Assembly (NCBI GenBank): GCA_900555045.1 | Contig: USJW01000006.1 | Location: 11,760-75,759 of the forward strand | DNA from: an uncultured Clostridium sp. | GTDB lineage: Bacteria > Bacillota > Clostridia > Lachnospirales > Lachnospiraceae | Direction: 5' to 3' | DNA length: 64,000 bases | Notes under the pieces: model-generated | The model's database searches: none | What the model saw: the letters and a program-made list of their open reading frames with translations, nothing else | What the model was told of the DNA's origin: nothing | Translations under genes and position numbers: made by a program | Shown here: positions 1-8,172 of the stretch, piece after piece | How positions within the stretch are numbered: position 1 is the stretch's first letter | Layout: each line of letters opens with the position of its first letter

Positions 1-1
1 G

Positions 2-37
2 AAGTGGAGCGGCCTCAAGGACACGTTCAAGTTCTGA
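2..37 (+). CDS. C-terminal end of an upstream gene (partial)
   Basis: Eleven codons ending KDTFKF and a TGA at 35-37 run in from the left edge. All three forward frames are open here, so the frame choice rests on its protein-like composition and on a stop 40 bases before the next gene. It is probably the gene before the exporter permease in the glycan operon. No function can be read from so short a piece. Confidence 0.35.
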   Translation, partial: KWSGLKDTFKF

Positions 38-77
38 GGGACGGGCGCTCACGGATGAGAAAAGGAAATAGACGCGT

Positions 78-893
78 ATGAATTATGTTATCTCTCTGGT
101 GAAGGAGATTGTAAAAAAACGAAAAATGATAGCGGACCTGGCGCTGGCGGATTTTAAGAAGCGCTTCGTGGGCTCCTATTTCGGCATCGTCTGGATGTTC
201 CTGCAGCCGCTTGTGACCGTGCTCATCTACTGGTTCATCTTCGGCGAGTACGGCATGAAGACCGTCCCGCCGGTCCCCGACGCCACCTACGTGGTGTGGC
301 TGGTGCCCGGTCTGGTTCCGTGGTTCTTTTACAGCGAGGCGCTAAACGCCATCACGGGCTGCCTTCAGGAGTACAACTACCTGGTCAAGAAGGTGGTGTT
401 CAAGGTGGAGATGCTGCCGATCATCAAGCTGCTGTCCTGCCTGATGGTGCACGCCTTCTTTATCCTGATCATGCTGGCGCTGTACGCAGCGTACCGCCGG
501 CCGGTGCTTGTGACCTGGATACAGATTCTGTACTATACCTTCGCGGCGGCCATGCTGGCCCTGGCCTTCGGGTTCTTCACCAGCGCGGTGAACGTGTTCT
601 TCAAGGATATGTCGAACATTGTGGGCATCTGCCTGCAGTTCGGAATCTGGATGACGCCGATCATGTACGACGAGACGACCTTCACCAGCCGGAGCCCGTG
701 GGTGGCCACCGCGCTGAAGCTGAACCCGTTCTACTACATCGTGGAGGGCTACCGGTCCAGCATGCTGAAGGGCGATTGGTTCTGGCAGCGCCCGACCATG
801 ACCCTGTACTTCTGGGGCGTGACCATTGTGGTGATGTTGGTGGGGCTCAGGATGTTCAAGCGGCTGCGCCCGCATTTTTCGGATGTGCTTTAA
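78..893 (+). CDS. ABC-2 type polysaccharide export permease (Wzm/TagG-like)
   Basis: This 271-residue integral membrane protein has the layout of the ABC2_membrane family used to export O-antigen, teichoic acid and similar glycans: a cytoplasmic amphipathic start (about residues 1-30, ending in FKKRFVGSYFGIVW), then about six membrane segments. The FKxRF...S.LG-like motif followed by W.FLQPL is typical of Wzm, TagG and RfbD. It would flip an undecaprenyl-linked glycan across the cytoplasmic membrane together with an ATPase. The natural partner is the Wzt-like protein at 8309-9730, about 7.4 kb away rather than adjacent. An AAAGGA lies about 12 bases before the ATG. A strong intrinsic terminator follows (945-982). 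Confidence 0.9.
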   Translation: MNYVISLVKEIVKKRKMIADLALADFKKRFVGSYFGIVWMFLQPLVTVLIYWFIFGEYGMKTVPPVPDATYVVWLVPGLVPWFFYSEALNAITGCLQEYNYLVKKVVFKVEMLPIIKLLSCLMVHAFFILIMLALYAAYRRPVLVTWIQILYYTFAAAMLALAFGFFTSAVNVFFKDMSNIVGICLQFGIWMTPIMYDETTFTSRSPWVATALKLNPFYYIVEGYRSSMLKGDWFWQRPTMTLYFWGVTIVVMLVGLRMFKRLRPHFSDVL

Positions 894-944
894 TTTAAAT
901 TGTAAATCCAGAGCCGCGCGGCGAGCGCGGGATCGGGGAACGCG

Positions 945-982
945 CCCCGGCCAGGGCAGTATCTGCCGGGGCCGGGGTTTTT
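945..982 (+). terminator. Rho-independent terminator after the export permease
   Basis: Arms CCCCGGCC (945-952) and GGCCGGGG (970-977), extended inside by GGCAG/CTGCC around a TAT loop, run straight into five T residues (978-982). It separates the permease from the metallopeptidase gene downstream. Confidence 0.85.
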
Positions 983-1066
983 GATGGGTGGAATGGGCCG
1001 CCGATGAGGGCCTGCGGGCGATTGCCGGGCGTGATGGGCCGCCGGCGTGAAGGGAGGAACCGGGAT

Positions 1067-1666
1067 ATGATCCGGCAGATTGAGGTAAACTGGAGAGATG
1101 GGGGTGAGACCGGGGTGATCCCGGTGGAGGTGGTTTACTCCGCCAGGCGCACCATGGGGCTTGAGGTGAAGGGGGACGGTGCAGTCCTGGCGCGGGTGCC
1201 GGGGCGGGTGCCGGACCGGGCGGTGGAGCAGTTTGTCCGGGAGCGGCAGCAGTGGATCGTGGAGAAGTGGTTTCTCATGCGGGACCGGAGGGAGGCCGAG
1301 GAGGAGCGCGGCCCTGCGGACTACGAGCAGGACCCGGCGCTGGAGCGGTGGTACCGGGAGCAGGCGCGAAAGCGGATTGGCCGCAGGGTCATGTATTTTG
1401 CGCGGCTGATGGGCGTCAGCTACGGCCGGATCTCCATCCGGGCCGCCAAGACGCGGTGGGGCAGCTGCAGCGCGGACGGGAACCTGAATTTCCACTGGAA
1501 GCTGGTGCTTATGCCGCCGGAAATCTTAGATTACGTGGTGGTGCACGAATTGGCGCACCGCAGGGAGATGAACCACTCCGACCGCTTCTGGGCCCAGGTG
1601 GAGCGTGTGCTGCCGGACTACCGGGAGCGGAGGCGGTGGCTCAAGGAGCACGGGCGAGAGGTGTAA
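1067..1666 (+). CDS. YgjP/SprT-like zinc metallopeptidase (DUF45, M48-type)
   Basis: This 199-residue protein ends in the hallmark of the YgjP (DUF45) family: HELAH at residues 160-164 with a third ligand His170 in MNHSDRFW. The upstream RWGSCS motif (about 128-133) is also diagnostic. The family is thought to be cytoplasmic zinc peptidases; their substrates are poorly known. I chose the ATG at 1067 over the one at 1004 because AGGGAGG lies about 10 bases before it and the extra 21 residues are Arg-rich and atypical. It is followed after 31 bases by a VOC gene on the same strand. Confidence 0.85.
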   Translation: MIRQIEVNWRDGGETGVIPVEVVYSARRTMGLEVKGDGAVLARVPGRVPDRAVEQFVRERQQWIVEKWFLMRDRREAEEERGPADYEQDPALERWYREQARKRIGRRVMYFARLMGVSYGRISIRAAKTRWGSCSADGNLNFHWKLVLMPPEILDYVVVHELAHRREMNHSDRFWAQVERVLPDYRERRRWLKEHGREV

Positions 1667-1697
1667 ATAAAACGGATTTATAAGGAGGAGACAGCCG

Positions 1698-2135
1698 ATG
1701 ACAGTGGGTGTTGAGATTGACTTTGTGGTGCCGGACAGCAGGGAGGCACTGGAGTTGTACGAGCGGATTTTCGAGGTGGAGCGGAGCGAGGTCACGGATT
1801 TGGAGCGCGGGCAGAATGAGGCGGTGTTTTCCGTCTACGGCGCCCGCTTCCACCTGCTGGACGAGAATCCGGAGTTTGGGTTGGTCGCGCCGGGGAAGGA
1901 TGCGCCGCAGACCATGTGGATGAACGTGATGGTCCCCGACATCCGGCGGACCCATGAGGCCGCGCTGGCGGCTGGCTGCCGGGAGGTCCAGGCGGTGACG
2001 GAGATCCCGCAGATGGGGGTGATAAACTCCGTGTTCACGGACCCGTTCGGCTATATGTGGATGCTTCACCAGGTGCACCGGGAGCTGAGCTTTGAGGAGC
2101 GGGTGCAGGTTATGGAGGAGATGAGCGGAGAGTAG
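1698..2135 (+). CDS. VOC family protein (glyoxalase/PhnB-like)
   Basis: At 145 residues this fits a two-half vicinal-oxygen-chelate fold. It begins with a beta strand and VVPDSREALELYERIFE, the usual first module, and ends with TDPFGYMWMLHQ, the PhnB-like second half. Proteins of this kind bind small molecules or metals, and many have no assigned reaction. AAGGAGGAG precedes the ATG. The gene lies 31 bases after the metallopeptidase and is probably co-transcribed with it. A terminator follows at 2236. Substrate unknown. Confidence 0.8.
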   Translation: MTVGVEIDFVVPDSREALELYERIFEVERSEVTDLERGQNEAVFSVYGARFHLLDENPEFGLVAPGKDAPQTMWMNVMVPDIRRTHEAALAAGCREVQAVTEIPQMGVINSVFTDPFGYMWMLHQVHRELSFEERVQVMEEMSGE

Positions 2136-2235
2136 GATGCGCGGGGACGGCAGGAGAAAACGCGAGAGAAAGCGCGGGCAGAGCGCTTGGAAGCAACGCG
2201 AAAATCGGAACAGTTTGACCGGATTAAGATACAAT

Positions 2236-2274
2236 TCGGGCGCCTGCATATAAAATGCAAGCGCCCGATTTTCG
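2236..2274 (+). terminator. Rho-independent terminator after the VOC gene
   Basis: TCGGGCGC (2236-2243) pairs with GCGCCCGA (2261-2268), with inner TGCA pairs round an AT-rich loop, and is followed by TTTTCGTT. Confidence 0.8.
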
Positions 2275-2341
2275 TTCTATGCAATGAGCCGCCATTTCCA
2301 CCGACAACCCATTATTTTACAATTCTGCCCATAACCGCCTT

Positions 2342-2932
2342 CTACGCGGCCACCATCTTCATCACCATCTGGTATGCCACCTCGGCCACGCCCGACAGCA
2401 GCATGACCTGGATGGGATTTTTCTTGAAGCGGATGAGCAGCACCATCGCGCCGGCGAAGATGATGAAGGCGCGCAGGTTTGCGCTGCTGAGGGCCTGCGA
2501 GAGGCCGGTAAGGCTCGTCTGGGACCAGATGGCGGTGACCAGGATGCTGACACCGGCGGAGGCGATCATGGCGATCACAGCCGGGCGCAGGGAGGCCAGG
2601 ACATGCTGGATCAGGGACAGGTTGCGGTAGCGCAGGTAAGCCCACGCCAGCAGGGAGACCAGCAGGCAGGAGGGCAGCACGCAGCCCACAGTGGCGGCCA
2701 CGGCGCCCCAGAAGCCCGCGATCCGCGTGCCCACGAAGGTCGCGGAGTTGATGGCGATGGGGCCGGGGGTCATCTGGGAGATGGTGATCAGGTCCGTGAA
2801 CTCGCCGGGGGACAGCCAGCCGTGGAGTGTGACCACCTGCTGCTGGATCAGCGGCATAGCCGCGTAACCGCCTCCGAAGCTCAGCGCTCCGATCTGCACA
2901 AAACTGATAAAAAGCTGAATATAGATACTCAT
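2342..2932 (-). CDS. Chromate transporter, half-size CHR protein (second of pair)
   Basis: This 196-residue protein is one of two short-chain CHR (ChrA) proteins. It shows the family motifs FGGGYAAMPLI near residue 20 and SQMTPGPIAIN near residue 53, with about six membrane segments. Short-chain CHR proteins work as pairs with opposite membrane topology. Chromate or sulfate-like oxyanion efflux is known for some members, but the real substrate here is an inference. Its start overlaps the stop of the upstream partner by 4 bases (ATGA at 2929-2932), so the two are translationally coupled. Confidence 0.88.
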   Translation of the reverse strand: MSIYIQLFISFVQIGALSFGGGYAAMPLIQQQVVTLHGWLSPGEFTDLITISQMTPGPIAINSATFVGTRIAGFWGAVAATVGCVLPSCLLVSLLAWAYLRYRNLSLIQHVLASLRPAVIAMIASAGVSILVTAIWSQTSLTGLSQALSSANLRAFIIFAGAMVLLIRFKKNPIQVMLLSGVAEVAYQMVMKMVAA

Positions 2933-3525
2933 TTCTCCTCAGAACCTCCCTTCTTGCGGGTCAGAAGACCCAGCACCGCACAGGCCAAAATGATCAGCGC
3001 CGCGTTGACGTTGTAGACATAGCTGGCGATGAATGCGATGACCAGGACCACCATGGAGCTCCACTGGCGCTTCTTGACCAGACCCTGTGTCATCTCTAAC
3101 ACCACCTGCGCGATCACCGCGGCCACGCCGGACTGCATGCCGTTTAACATCCAACCCACATAGGGGTTGCTGCGGAATGCGGTGTAGCAGAGGGAGATCA
3201 GGGAGAGGATGGTGAAGGGCGGAATGATTGTGGCCAGCACCGAGGTGATGAGCCCGGGGATCTTGGCCAGCTGGTAGCCCACCACGATGGCCCCGTTGAC
3301 TGCGATGGGGCCGGGGCAGGACTGGGCGATGGCCACCAGATCCAGCATCTCCTGGTCATCGATCCAGTGGTACTGGTCCACAAATTTCTTCTTCATCAGA
3401 GTGACAATCACATACCCGCCCCCGAATGTGAAGGTGCTCAGGTACAGATTGGAGATAAACAGCTTGCGCAAAAGTGTCCGGCGGTTCTCCGGATGCGCGG
3501 TTTGAATGGTTTCTTCGACAGACAT
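2929..3525 (-). CDS. Chromate transporter, half-size CHR protein (first of pair)
   Basis: This 198-residue partner carries the same family motifs: FGGGYVIVTLM near residue 33 and AQSCPGPIAVN near residue 67. It has a slightly longer N-terminus (SVEETIQTAHPENRRT). I start it at the ATG at 3525, preceded by GGTGGGAG, rather than the in-frame GTG 12 bases upstream that lies inside that ribosome site. It is divergent from a LysR gene (3644) across an AT-rich 118-base gap, a common arrangement when the regulator controls the transporter. Confidence 0.88.
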   Translation of the reverse strand: MSVEETIQTAHPENRRTLLRKLFISNLYLSTFTFGGGYVIVTLMKKKFVDQYHWIDDQEMLDLVAIAQSCPGPIAVNGAIVVGYQLAKIPGLITSVLATIIPPFTILSLISLCYTAFRSNPYVGWMLNGMQSGVAAVIAQVVLEMTQGLVKKRQWSSMVVLVIAFIASYVYNVNAALIILACAVLGLLTRKKGGSEEK

Positions 3526-3643
3526 GACAACTCCCACCTTTTCTTTTCACTGCCTATACTATAAAACTTGTAAATGCATATGTAAAATAGTATAATTATA
3601 TAATATGTATAATAAAATCAATATAGATTGAGGGGAATGGATT

Positions 3644-4546
3644 ATGACACTGCGGCATCTGCGCATCTTTCTGACCGTGTGCGACACCGGGAGCATGACC
3701 GGGGCGGCAAACCGGTTGTTTATGGCCCAGCCGTCGGTCAGCCTGGCGATCCGGGAGATGGAGGAATATTACGGGGTGAAGCTGTTCGACCGGATCTCCA
3801 AGAAGCTGTTTCTGACGGAGTCCGGGCGGAGGGTGTTAGAGTACGCCCGGCACATCATCGCGCTGTTGGACGAGATGGAGCAGGAGGTGAAAAACCCCGA
3901 CATGAACGGCACGCTGCGCGTCGGGGCCAGCATCACCGTGGGCACCTTTTTGCTCCCAAAATATGTAAAAGAAATCGGGCGCCTGTACCCGGAGCTGCGG
4001 GTGGAGGCCAGGATCGAGAACTCCGGGAACATTGAGCAGTGCGTGCTGGACAATGAGATCGACATCGGGGTGATCGAGGGGATCGCCCACAGCGAGTTCA
4101 TCGACAGCGAGTCGTTCCGCGGGGACCGGCTGACCTTCATCTGTCCGCCCGGACATCGGTTTGCGGGGCGGCGGGATGTGCAGCTGGGGGAGCTGCAGCG
4201 GGAGGACTTTATCCTGCGCGAGAAGGGGAGCGCGGGGCGGGAGATCTTCGACGGCCTTGCGGCGGCCCATGAGCTGGATATCCGGATCGCCTGGCAGAGC
4301 ACCAGCAACCAGGCCATTATCCGCGGGGTCGCGGAAGGGTTTGGGATCTCCGTGCTGCCCGCGTTTTTGGTGACCGAGGGGATCGAAAAGGGGGAGATCG
4401 CAGAATTTTTTGTGGAGGAACTGCCCATGGAGCGAAAATTTTCGGTGATCTACCACAAAAATAAATTCCTGGCCCATGGGGCCAGGGAACTGATCCGGCT
4501 GTTTAAGGAGGGCGGGGAGCAGGCGGAAAGAAACGCGGCGATTTGA
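3644..4546 (+). CDS. LysR-family transcriptional regulator
   Basis: A 300-residue protein with the N-terminal winged helix-turn-helix (about residues 1-60, including GSMTGAANRLFMAQPSVSLA) and a periplasmic-binding-protein-like effector domain from about residue 88. GAGGGG precedes the ATG. It is transcribed away from the chromate-transporter pair, which is its most likely target. The effector is unknown; an oxyanion is a guess from context only. Confidence 0.9.
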   Translation: MTLRHLRIFLTVCDTGSMTGAANRLFMAQPSVSLAIREMEEYYGVKLFDRISKKLFLTESGRRVLEYARHIIALLDEMEQEVKNPDMNGTLRVGASITVGTFLLPKYVKEIGRLYPELRVEARIENSGNIEQCVLDNEIDIGVIEGIAHSEFIDSESFRGDRLTFICPPGHRFAGRRDVQLGELQREDFILREKGSAGREIFDGLAAAHELDIRIAWQSTSNQAIIRGVAEGFGISVLPAFLVTEGIEKGEIAEFFVEELPMERKFSVIYHKNKFLAHGARELIRLFKEGGEQAERNAAI

Positions 4547-4575
4547 CGGCCTGGACGGTGAGAAAATCGCCCGGG

Positions 4576-5247
4576 CTATGCCGTCAGCGCCTTCAGGCGC
4601 TTCACGTCGGTGATGGTCACAGTTCCGCGGGACAGGGAGACAAGCCCCTCCCGCTCGAAATATTTGAGCATCCGCGAGACCACCTCCCTGGCGCTTCCCA
4701 GGTTCTTGGCGATCTGGTCATGGGTGGCGGTGATGACCGCAGAGCCGCTGCGCCGCCGCTCGTCCTCCAGGTAGGAGGCCAGGCGCTTGTCGAAGCTGGA
4801 GAACAGGATCTGGCTGATGGCCCACATCACGTCGGAGAAGCGCTCCGCGGTCTGCTTGTAGATGAAGTTTTCCACGTAGATGTTGGACTCCATGAACCGG
4901 TGGATGCAGCTGGAGCGGGTGATCAGCACCTCGCTGGTCTCCGCGGCCTCCACGAAGATGTCGAAGGTGATCTCCGCCATGACACAGGAGGCGGAGAGGG
5001 TGCACAACTCGCCCGGACCGGCCCGAAACAGCGTCACCTCGCGCCCCTCATCGGACTGGATGTAGATGCGCAGCTCGCCGGAGAGCACTAAAAGCACGCC
5101 CAGGCACTCGTCACAGTCGCTGCGGATAAAGCTGCCCTTGTCGTAGCTGCGGATCCCGGAGCAGGCCGCGAGGGTGTGCTGTTCGTCGGCGCTCAAGCGC
5201 TCCCAGAACGGGTAATATTCTTTTAAAATTGGCACGATTGTTGTCAT
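4576..5247 (-). CDS. Crp/Fnr-family transcriptional regulator
   Basis: This 223-residue protein has a cyclic-nucleotide-binding-like barrel (about 15-125) and a C-terminal winged helix (about 145-220) with the recognition-helix stretch NLGSAREVVSRMLKYF. The LGSAREVVSR signature is the form found in Fnr-like clostridial regulators. Cysteines occur in the N-terminal half (around residues 29, 45, 48 and 82), but not in the classical FNR N-terminal cluster spacing, so redox sensing by an iron-sulfur cluster is not shown. It lies 37 bases after the ACT-domain gene, probably in one operon. A candidate Crp/Fnr-type palindrome sits upstream of the thioredoxin operon (8173-8185). Confidence 0.88.
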   Translation of the reverse strand: MTTIVPILKEYYPFWERLSADEQHTLAACSGIRSYDKGSFIRSDCDECLGVLLVLSGELRIYIQSDEGREVTLFRAGPGELCTLSASCVMAEITFDIFVEAAETSEVLITRSSCIHRFMESNIYVENFIYKQTAERFSDVMWAISQILFSSFDKRLASYLEDERRRSGSAVITATHDQIAKNLGSAREVVSRMLKYFEREGLVSLSRGTVTITDVKRLKALTA

Positions 5248-5284
5248 AGAGAGAAATCCTCCTTAATAATGGCCGCCCGCCGGA

Positions 5285-5653
5285 TTACCGGGTGATCCGG
5301 TAACCGTTCTGCGCGAGAAGCGCCAGGGCGCGGTCGAAATCTTCCGACTTGGTCAGAATGTAGTCGGTGTTGAAGGTGGACACGGCGAAGATTCCGATCC
5401 GGTTCTCTGCCAGTATATTAGCGATGGGCGACAATATGCCGATCAGGGAGAAATCCAACACTCCCTGGATCCGAAACGCCCTCCAGCCGTCCTCGCGCTG
5501 AGTGGCGGAGGCGGGGACTCTGTCCGTGGGACAGACTAAGGACAGCTCCTCGTCCGTCCTTCCTAAAAAATAGTAGGGCGATGTGAAGTCCACCTGTGTG
5601 GAATCCGAAATCTGACACACGGTAAACGTTTCGCCGATCACATGCAATTCCAT
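5285..5653 (-). CDS. ACT-domain protein (CASTOR/ACT_7-like)
   Basis: At 122 residues this matches the small stand-alone ACT-domain proteins related to the regulatory ends of aspartokinases. The C-terminal half contains the classic ACT pattern GVLDFSLIGILSPIANIL followed by GIFAVSTFNTDYIL. These usually bind an amino acid; the ligand here is not known. AAAGGAG precedes the ATG. It sits between an Rpn-like nuclease gene (13 bases upstream) and a Crp/Fnr regulator (37 bases downstream), suggesting one transcript. Confidence 0.78.
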   Translation of the reverse strand: MELHVIGETFTVCQISDSTQVDFTSPYYFLGRTDEELSLVCPTDRVPASATQREDGWRAFRIQGVLDFSLIGILSPIANILAENRIGIFAVSTFNTDYILTKSEDFDRALALLAQNGYRITR

Positions 5654-5666
5654 GATAATTGCTCCT

Positions 5667-6617
5667 TTACGCTTCTTTTTTCCAGAGTTCGAACCACTGG
5701 CGGATCACGGATACGTCCTGCTCGCATATGGCGGCGACCTCCTCGGCGGACATGCCTCTCTGGTACAGATTCTTTGCAGCGGTTCTGGAGGCCTCCAGGA
5801 TACCCTCCTGGCGCCCGTCCTCAATCATTCCTCTGATTGCCTCACACATATTGACCTTTCCCTCCTCCGTCTGATAGGTATCTTTGATTGCCGCCAGCTC
5901 GTCGGAGCCGGTCAGCAGGGATATGACATCGTAAGCGTCCTCGTCCAGCGCCTCGAATACGGTGCGGTTTTCCTCCGTGTACACCTGCTCCGCGTCCTTG
6001 TCCCCGGCGCGCTGGATAAAGCCGAAGACCTGGCGCAGGTCCGTCTGAAAGCGGGACAGATCCCCGAAGCGGTGCAGCTCCAGCACATGGATGCGGTAGT
6101 TGTTGACAAACGGTTTTAGCTCCTCCGGAAGCCCGTCGTACTCCATCAGGCTGTGCAGGTCACGCGCGCCGTCCCATGGCTCTTTTCCGTAGTACAGGAC
6201 AATGGTGAAGACCGGATGGATTCGGTCCTCCCGGGAGAAGCCGCTCAAAAATTCCGCCCCATCAAGGCCGCCCGCGCGTCGGTGTTCCCGGCGGATCCGG
6301 CGCATCTGCTCGTCATAACCGGCGGCATCCTCCACCATGACCCGGATGGGCATGGCATAGTGGACCTTGTCCTGATTTTCTAAGCCCACCAGCACGAAAT
6401 CCATCCCTAAAACCACCTTGCGCACCAGATCCCGGTACTTCTGTACGGAAAAATATTCGCGGACCCGGTGGAAAACCCCGTGGACCGCTGCGCTTTTCTC
6501 CAGCACATCCTGGCTGCGAACCACCGGTTTGCCGTTAAACACAAAACCGTTGATCAGGTCCGCGTAGCGCGCCTCATCCTCAAAATAGCGGATCAGCGCA
6601 ATGTCTTTCTTTCCCAT
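5667..6617 (-). CDS. Rpn family PD-(D/E)XK nuclease (transposase-like, YhgA-type)
   Basis: This 316-residue protein resembles the Rpn/PD-(D/E)XK transposase-like nucleases common in Lachnospiraceae. The core is seen as GMDFVLVGLENQDKVHYAMP (residues 71-90), with Asp73, Glu80 and Gln82 as likely active-site positions. The C-terminus (about 280-310) has the usual small helix-turn-helix-like segment NLYQRGMSAEEVAAI. Rpn proteins in Escherichia coli promote recombination-associated DNA cleavage, and recent work links some to phage defence; neither is shown here. The start at 6617 follows GGAAGGAAG. An alternative start 81 bases upstream gives an unlikely Cys/His-rich extension. Confidence 0.8.
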   Translation of the reverse strand: MGKKDIALIRYFEDEARYADLINGFVFNGKPVVRSQDVLEKSAAVHGVFHRVREYFSVQKYRDLVRKVVLGMDFVLVGLENQDKVHYAMPIRVMVEDAAGYDEQMRRIRREHRRAGGLDGAEFLSGFSREDRIHPVFTIVLYYGKEPWDGARDLHSLMEYDGLPEELKPFVNNYRIHVLELHRFGDLSRFQTDLRQVFGFIQRAGDKDAEQVYTEENRTVFEALDEDAYDVISLLTGSDELAAIKDTYQTEEGKVNMCEAIRGMIEDGRQEGILEASRTAAKNLYQRGMSAEEVAAICEQDVSVIRQWFELWKKEA

Positions 6618-6908
6618 TTTTCTTCCTTCCCGCAGTCCGCGCCAGGGCAGAAAATGGTCCGTTACACATATTATAAGGGCGTGCGGGCAGAATTGCAAGG
6701 CTGCGCGCTCTGTGGACCGGCTGGCGTGTCTGCTTTGTCGTGTGATGTTCCGGCGATATGCCGGGAGTTAAATATAGAAATGCAGTTGAGAACCGCAGTT
6801 GAGAATCGGGCGGGTCAGAGGCCGCCTGATATTCTGATGTCTATAAGAATAGCAGAAGAAGGGAGCTGGCGCAAGAGGAAACGGAGAAATTTGCAGGCAA
6901 TTCGCAGG
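6618..6908. other. Intergenic stretch with short direct repeats
   Basis: No convincing gene is visible here. Two close direct repeats stand out: GCAGTTGAGAA at 6782-6792 and 6795-6805, and GCAGGCAA twice near 6893-6915. The region holds the promoter of the leftward Rpn operon, but I cannot place clear -35 and -10 boxes. Confidence 0.4.
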
Positions 6909-6965
6909 CAAAAAAAGCGGACCGGCGCTGTGGCGGGTAAATGCCGCCGCACTGCGTCTGTCCGC
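6909..6965 (-). terminator. Terminator of the thioredoxin/ferredoxin operon
   Basis: On the minus strand GCGGAC (6965-6960) pairs with GTCCGC (6922-6917), with further GC pairing inside, followed by a run of seven T residues. It lies just after the stop of the NapH-like gene. Confidence 0.75.
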
Positions 6966-6971
6966 AAAATA

Positions 6972-7559
6972 TTATTTGGAGCCTTCACCGGCTTTCGCCT
7001 TCGCCTTACAGATCATCTGCGTCATCGTGCCCATGGGGCAGTAGACGCACCAGGAGCGGGGCTTAAACAGGAGCATGGTGATGAGGCCAAGGATGGTGGA
7101 GGTGAGCATCACGCTGTAGAAGCCGAACGCGAACTGGGATACCCAGTGGGGGAGCCCGGTGACCAGGTAGGCCTGGTGCCAGGGGAGGCGGAAGGTCCAC
7201 AGGAGCGTTACCACCTGCTTTAAATCCTTGGCGCCCTGAAACACCAGCACAGTGTTAAAGAGCATCTGACCGAACATGACCATAAAAAATGCAAGGAACC
7301 CGTACCGGAAGCCCTTGGAGCTCAGCCAGCGGGGCGCGGGCCGGCAGCCGGACAAGTGGAACCTGCCGCCGAGAAGCGTAAAGAGCTGGCCGCGGCCGCA
7401 GTAGCGGTTGCAGTAGGCCTTGCTTCCAGTGGCCAGGGAGATGGCGATGGGGGTGATGAAGCAGATGAGCCCCAGCCATGCGAATAAAATGTTGAAAAAA
7501 CCCAGGATCAGGTAGGCGAGGGAGGCAATCCAGAGGTAGTCATACCACTTCTTTTTCAT
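6972..7559 (-). CDS. Membrane-bound 4Fe-4S protein (NapH/CcoG-like polyferredoxin fragment)
   Basis: This 195-residue protein has about four membrane segments and two cysteine motifs of the Fer4_5 family: CNRYCGRGQLF (Cys50, Cys54) and near the C-terminus WCVYCPMGTMT. Such proteins pass electrons between the membrane pool and soluble ferredoxins, as NapH and RnfB-like partners do. It is shorter than NapH and lacks the added soluble ferredoxin domain, which here is a separate upstream gene overlapping by 4 bases. GGAGGTG precedes the ATG at 7559. Confidence 0.78.
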   Translation of the reverse strand: MKKKWYDYLWIASLAYLILGFFNILFAWLGLICFITPIAISLATGSKAYCNRYCGRGQLFTLLGGRFHLSGCRPAPRWLSSKGFRYGFLAFFMVMFGQMLFNTVLVFQGAKDLKQVVTLLWTFRLPWHQAYLVTGLPHWVSQFAFGFYSVMLTSTILGLITMLLFKPRSWCVYCPMGTMTQMICKAKAKAGEGSK

Positions 7560-7780
7560 AGGACACCTCCATCGCAAACGGTTCTGGGGTGAAGCGTGAT
7601 GATGCAGGCCGGGCATTCCTTCTCACATTTGCCGCAGCCCACACAGGCGGACGGGTCAACCGCCGCAAAGCAGCCGCTTACGATTCGCAGCGCCTTTCGG
7701 GGGCAGACCTTAAGACAGCAGCCGCAGGCGACACACCGCGCCTGATCGACTGCTGCCAGCCGCTTGGAGAGACCCGCCAT
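7556..7780 (-). CDS. Two-cluster 4Fe-4S ferredoxin
   Basis: A 74-residue soluble ferredoxin with two C-x2-C-x2-C-x3-C motifs: Cys16, 19, 22, 26 and Cys46, 49, 52, 56, each ending in Cys-Pro as in clostridial 2[4Fe-4S] ferredoxins. The short N-terminal lead MAGLSKRLAAVDQ is slightly longer than in free ferredoxins. It starts 1 base after the thioredoxin stop and overlaps the membrane protein by 4 bases, so the three are one translationally coupled unit. Confidence 0.88.
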   Translation of the reverse strand: MAGLSKRLAAVDQARCVACGCCLKVCPRKALRIVSGCFAAVDPSACVGCGKCEKECPACIITLHPRTVCDGGVL

Positions 7781-7781
7781 A

Positions 7782-8099
7782 TCAGCCGATCTGCTCCAGC
7801 ATTTTGTTTAACTCAGCGCGGCTGATCACTCCGCTGTTCTGGAATACCAGCTTGCCGCCTTTAAAGAAGAGAAGGGTGGGGACGGTCATGATTTTAAACT
7901 GGTTGGCCAGATCCATTTCCTCATCGATGTCTACTTTGTAGAACTGTACGTTTGTCAGCTCATCGGCTGCTTTCTCGATAACCGGCGCCAGCATCTTGCA
8001 GGGGCCGCACCAGGTGGCGAAGAAATCCACCACTACAATTTTGTCCTGAGAATTTGTTTTTTCGTTAAAGTTTGCCTTGTTTAAATGTTCAAGTGTCAT
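7782..8099 (-). CDS. trxA: Thioredoxin
   Basis: A 105-residue single-domain thioredoxin with the canonical active site WCGPCK (Cys31, Cys34) and the cis-proline motif TVPTLLFF near residue 76. It reduces cytoplasmic disulfides. No thioredoxin reductase is beside it; instead it leads an operon with a ferredoxin and a membrane iron-sulfur protein, suggesting a ferredoxin-linked electron supply. GGAGGG precedes the ATG. Confidence 0.93.
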   Translation of the reverse strand: MTLEHLNKANFNEKTNSQDKIVVVDFFATWCGPCKMLAPVIEKAADELTNVQFYKVDIDEEMDLANQFKIMTVPTLLFFKGGKLVFQNSGVISRAELNKMLEQIG

Positions 8100-8172
8100 A
8101 TGTTTATCCCTCCGAATGTATTGTTTGTTTGCTTTGTTGAGTTAAGGATATCATATCTGTAAGGGGATTTCT

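Noticed and set aside
296..898. Long open frames overlapping the export permease on both strands
   Set aside because: They are Arg/Gly/His-rich shadows of a clear membrane protein gene. High GC makes such frames common across the whole window.
2187..2630. Forward open frame over the terminator and the chromate gene end
   Set aside because: It runs antisense through the known transporter and has no ribosome site or family pattern.
4537..4571. GGCGATTT/AAATCGCC hairpin between the LysR and Crp genes as a terminator
   Set aside because: Short stem and no T-run on either strand.
5667..6617. Rpn gene as an active insertion sequence
   Set aside because: No terminal inverted repeats or target duplication are visible around it.
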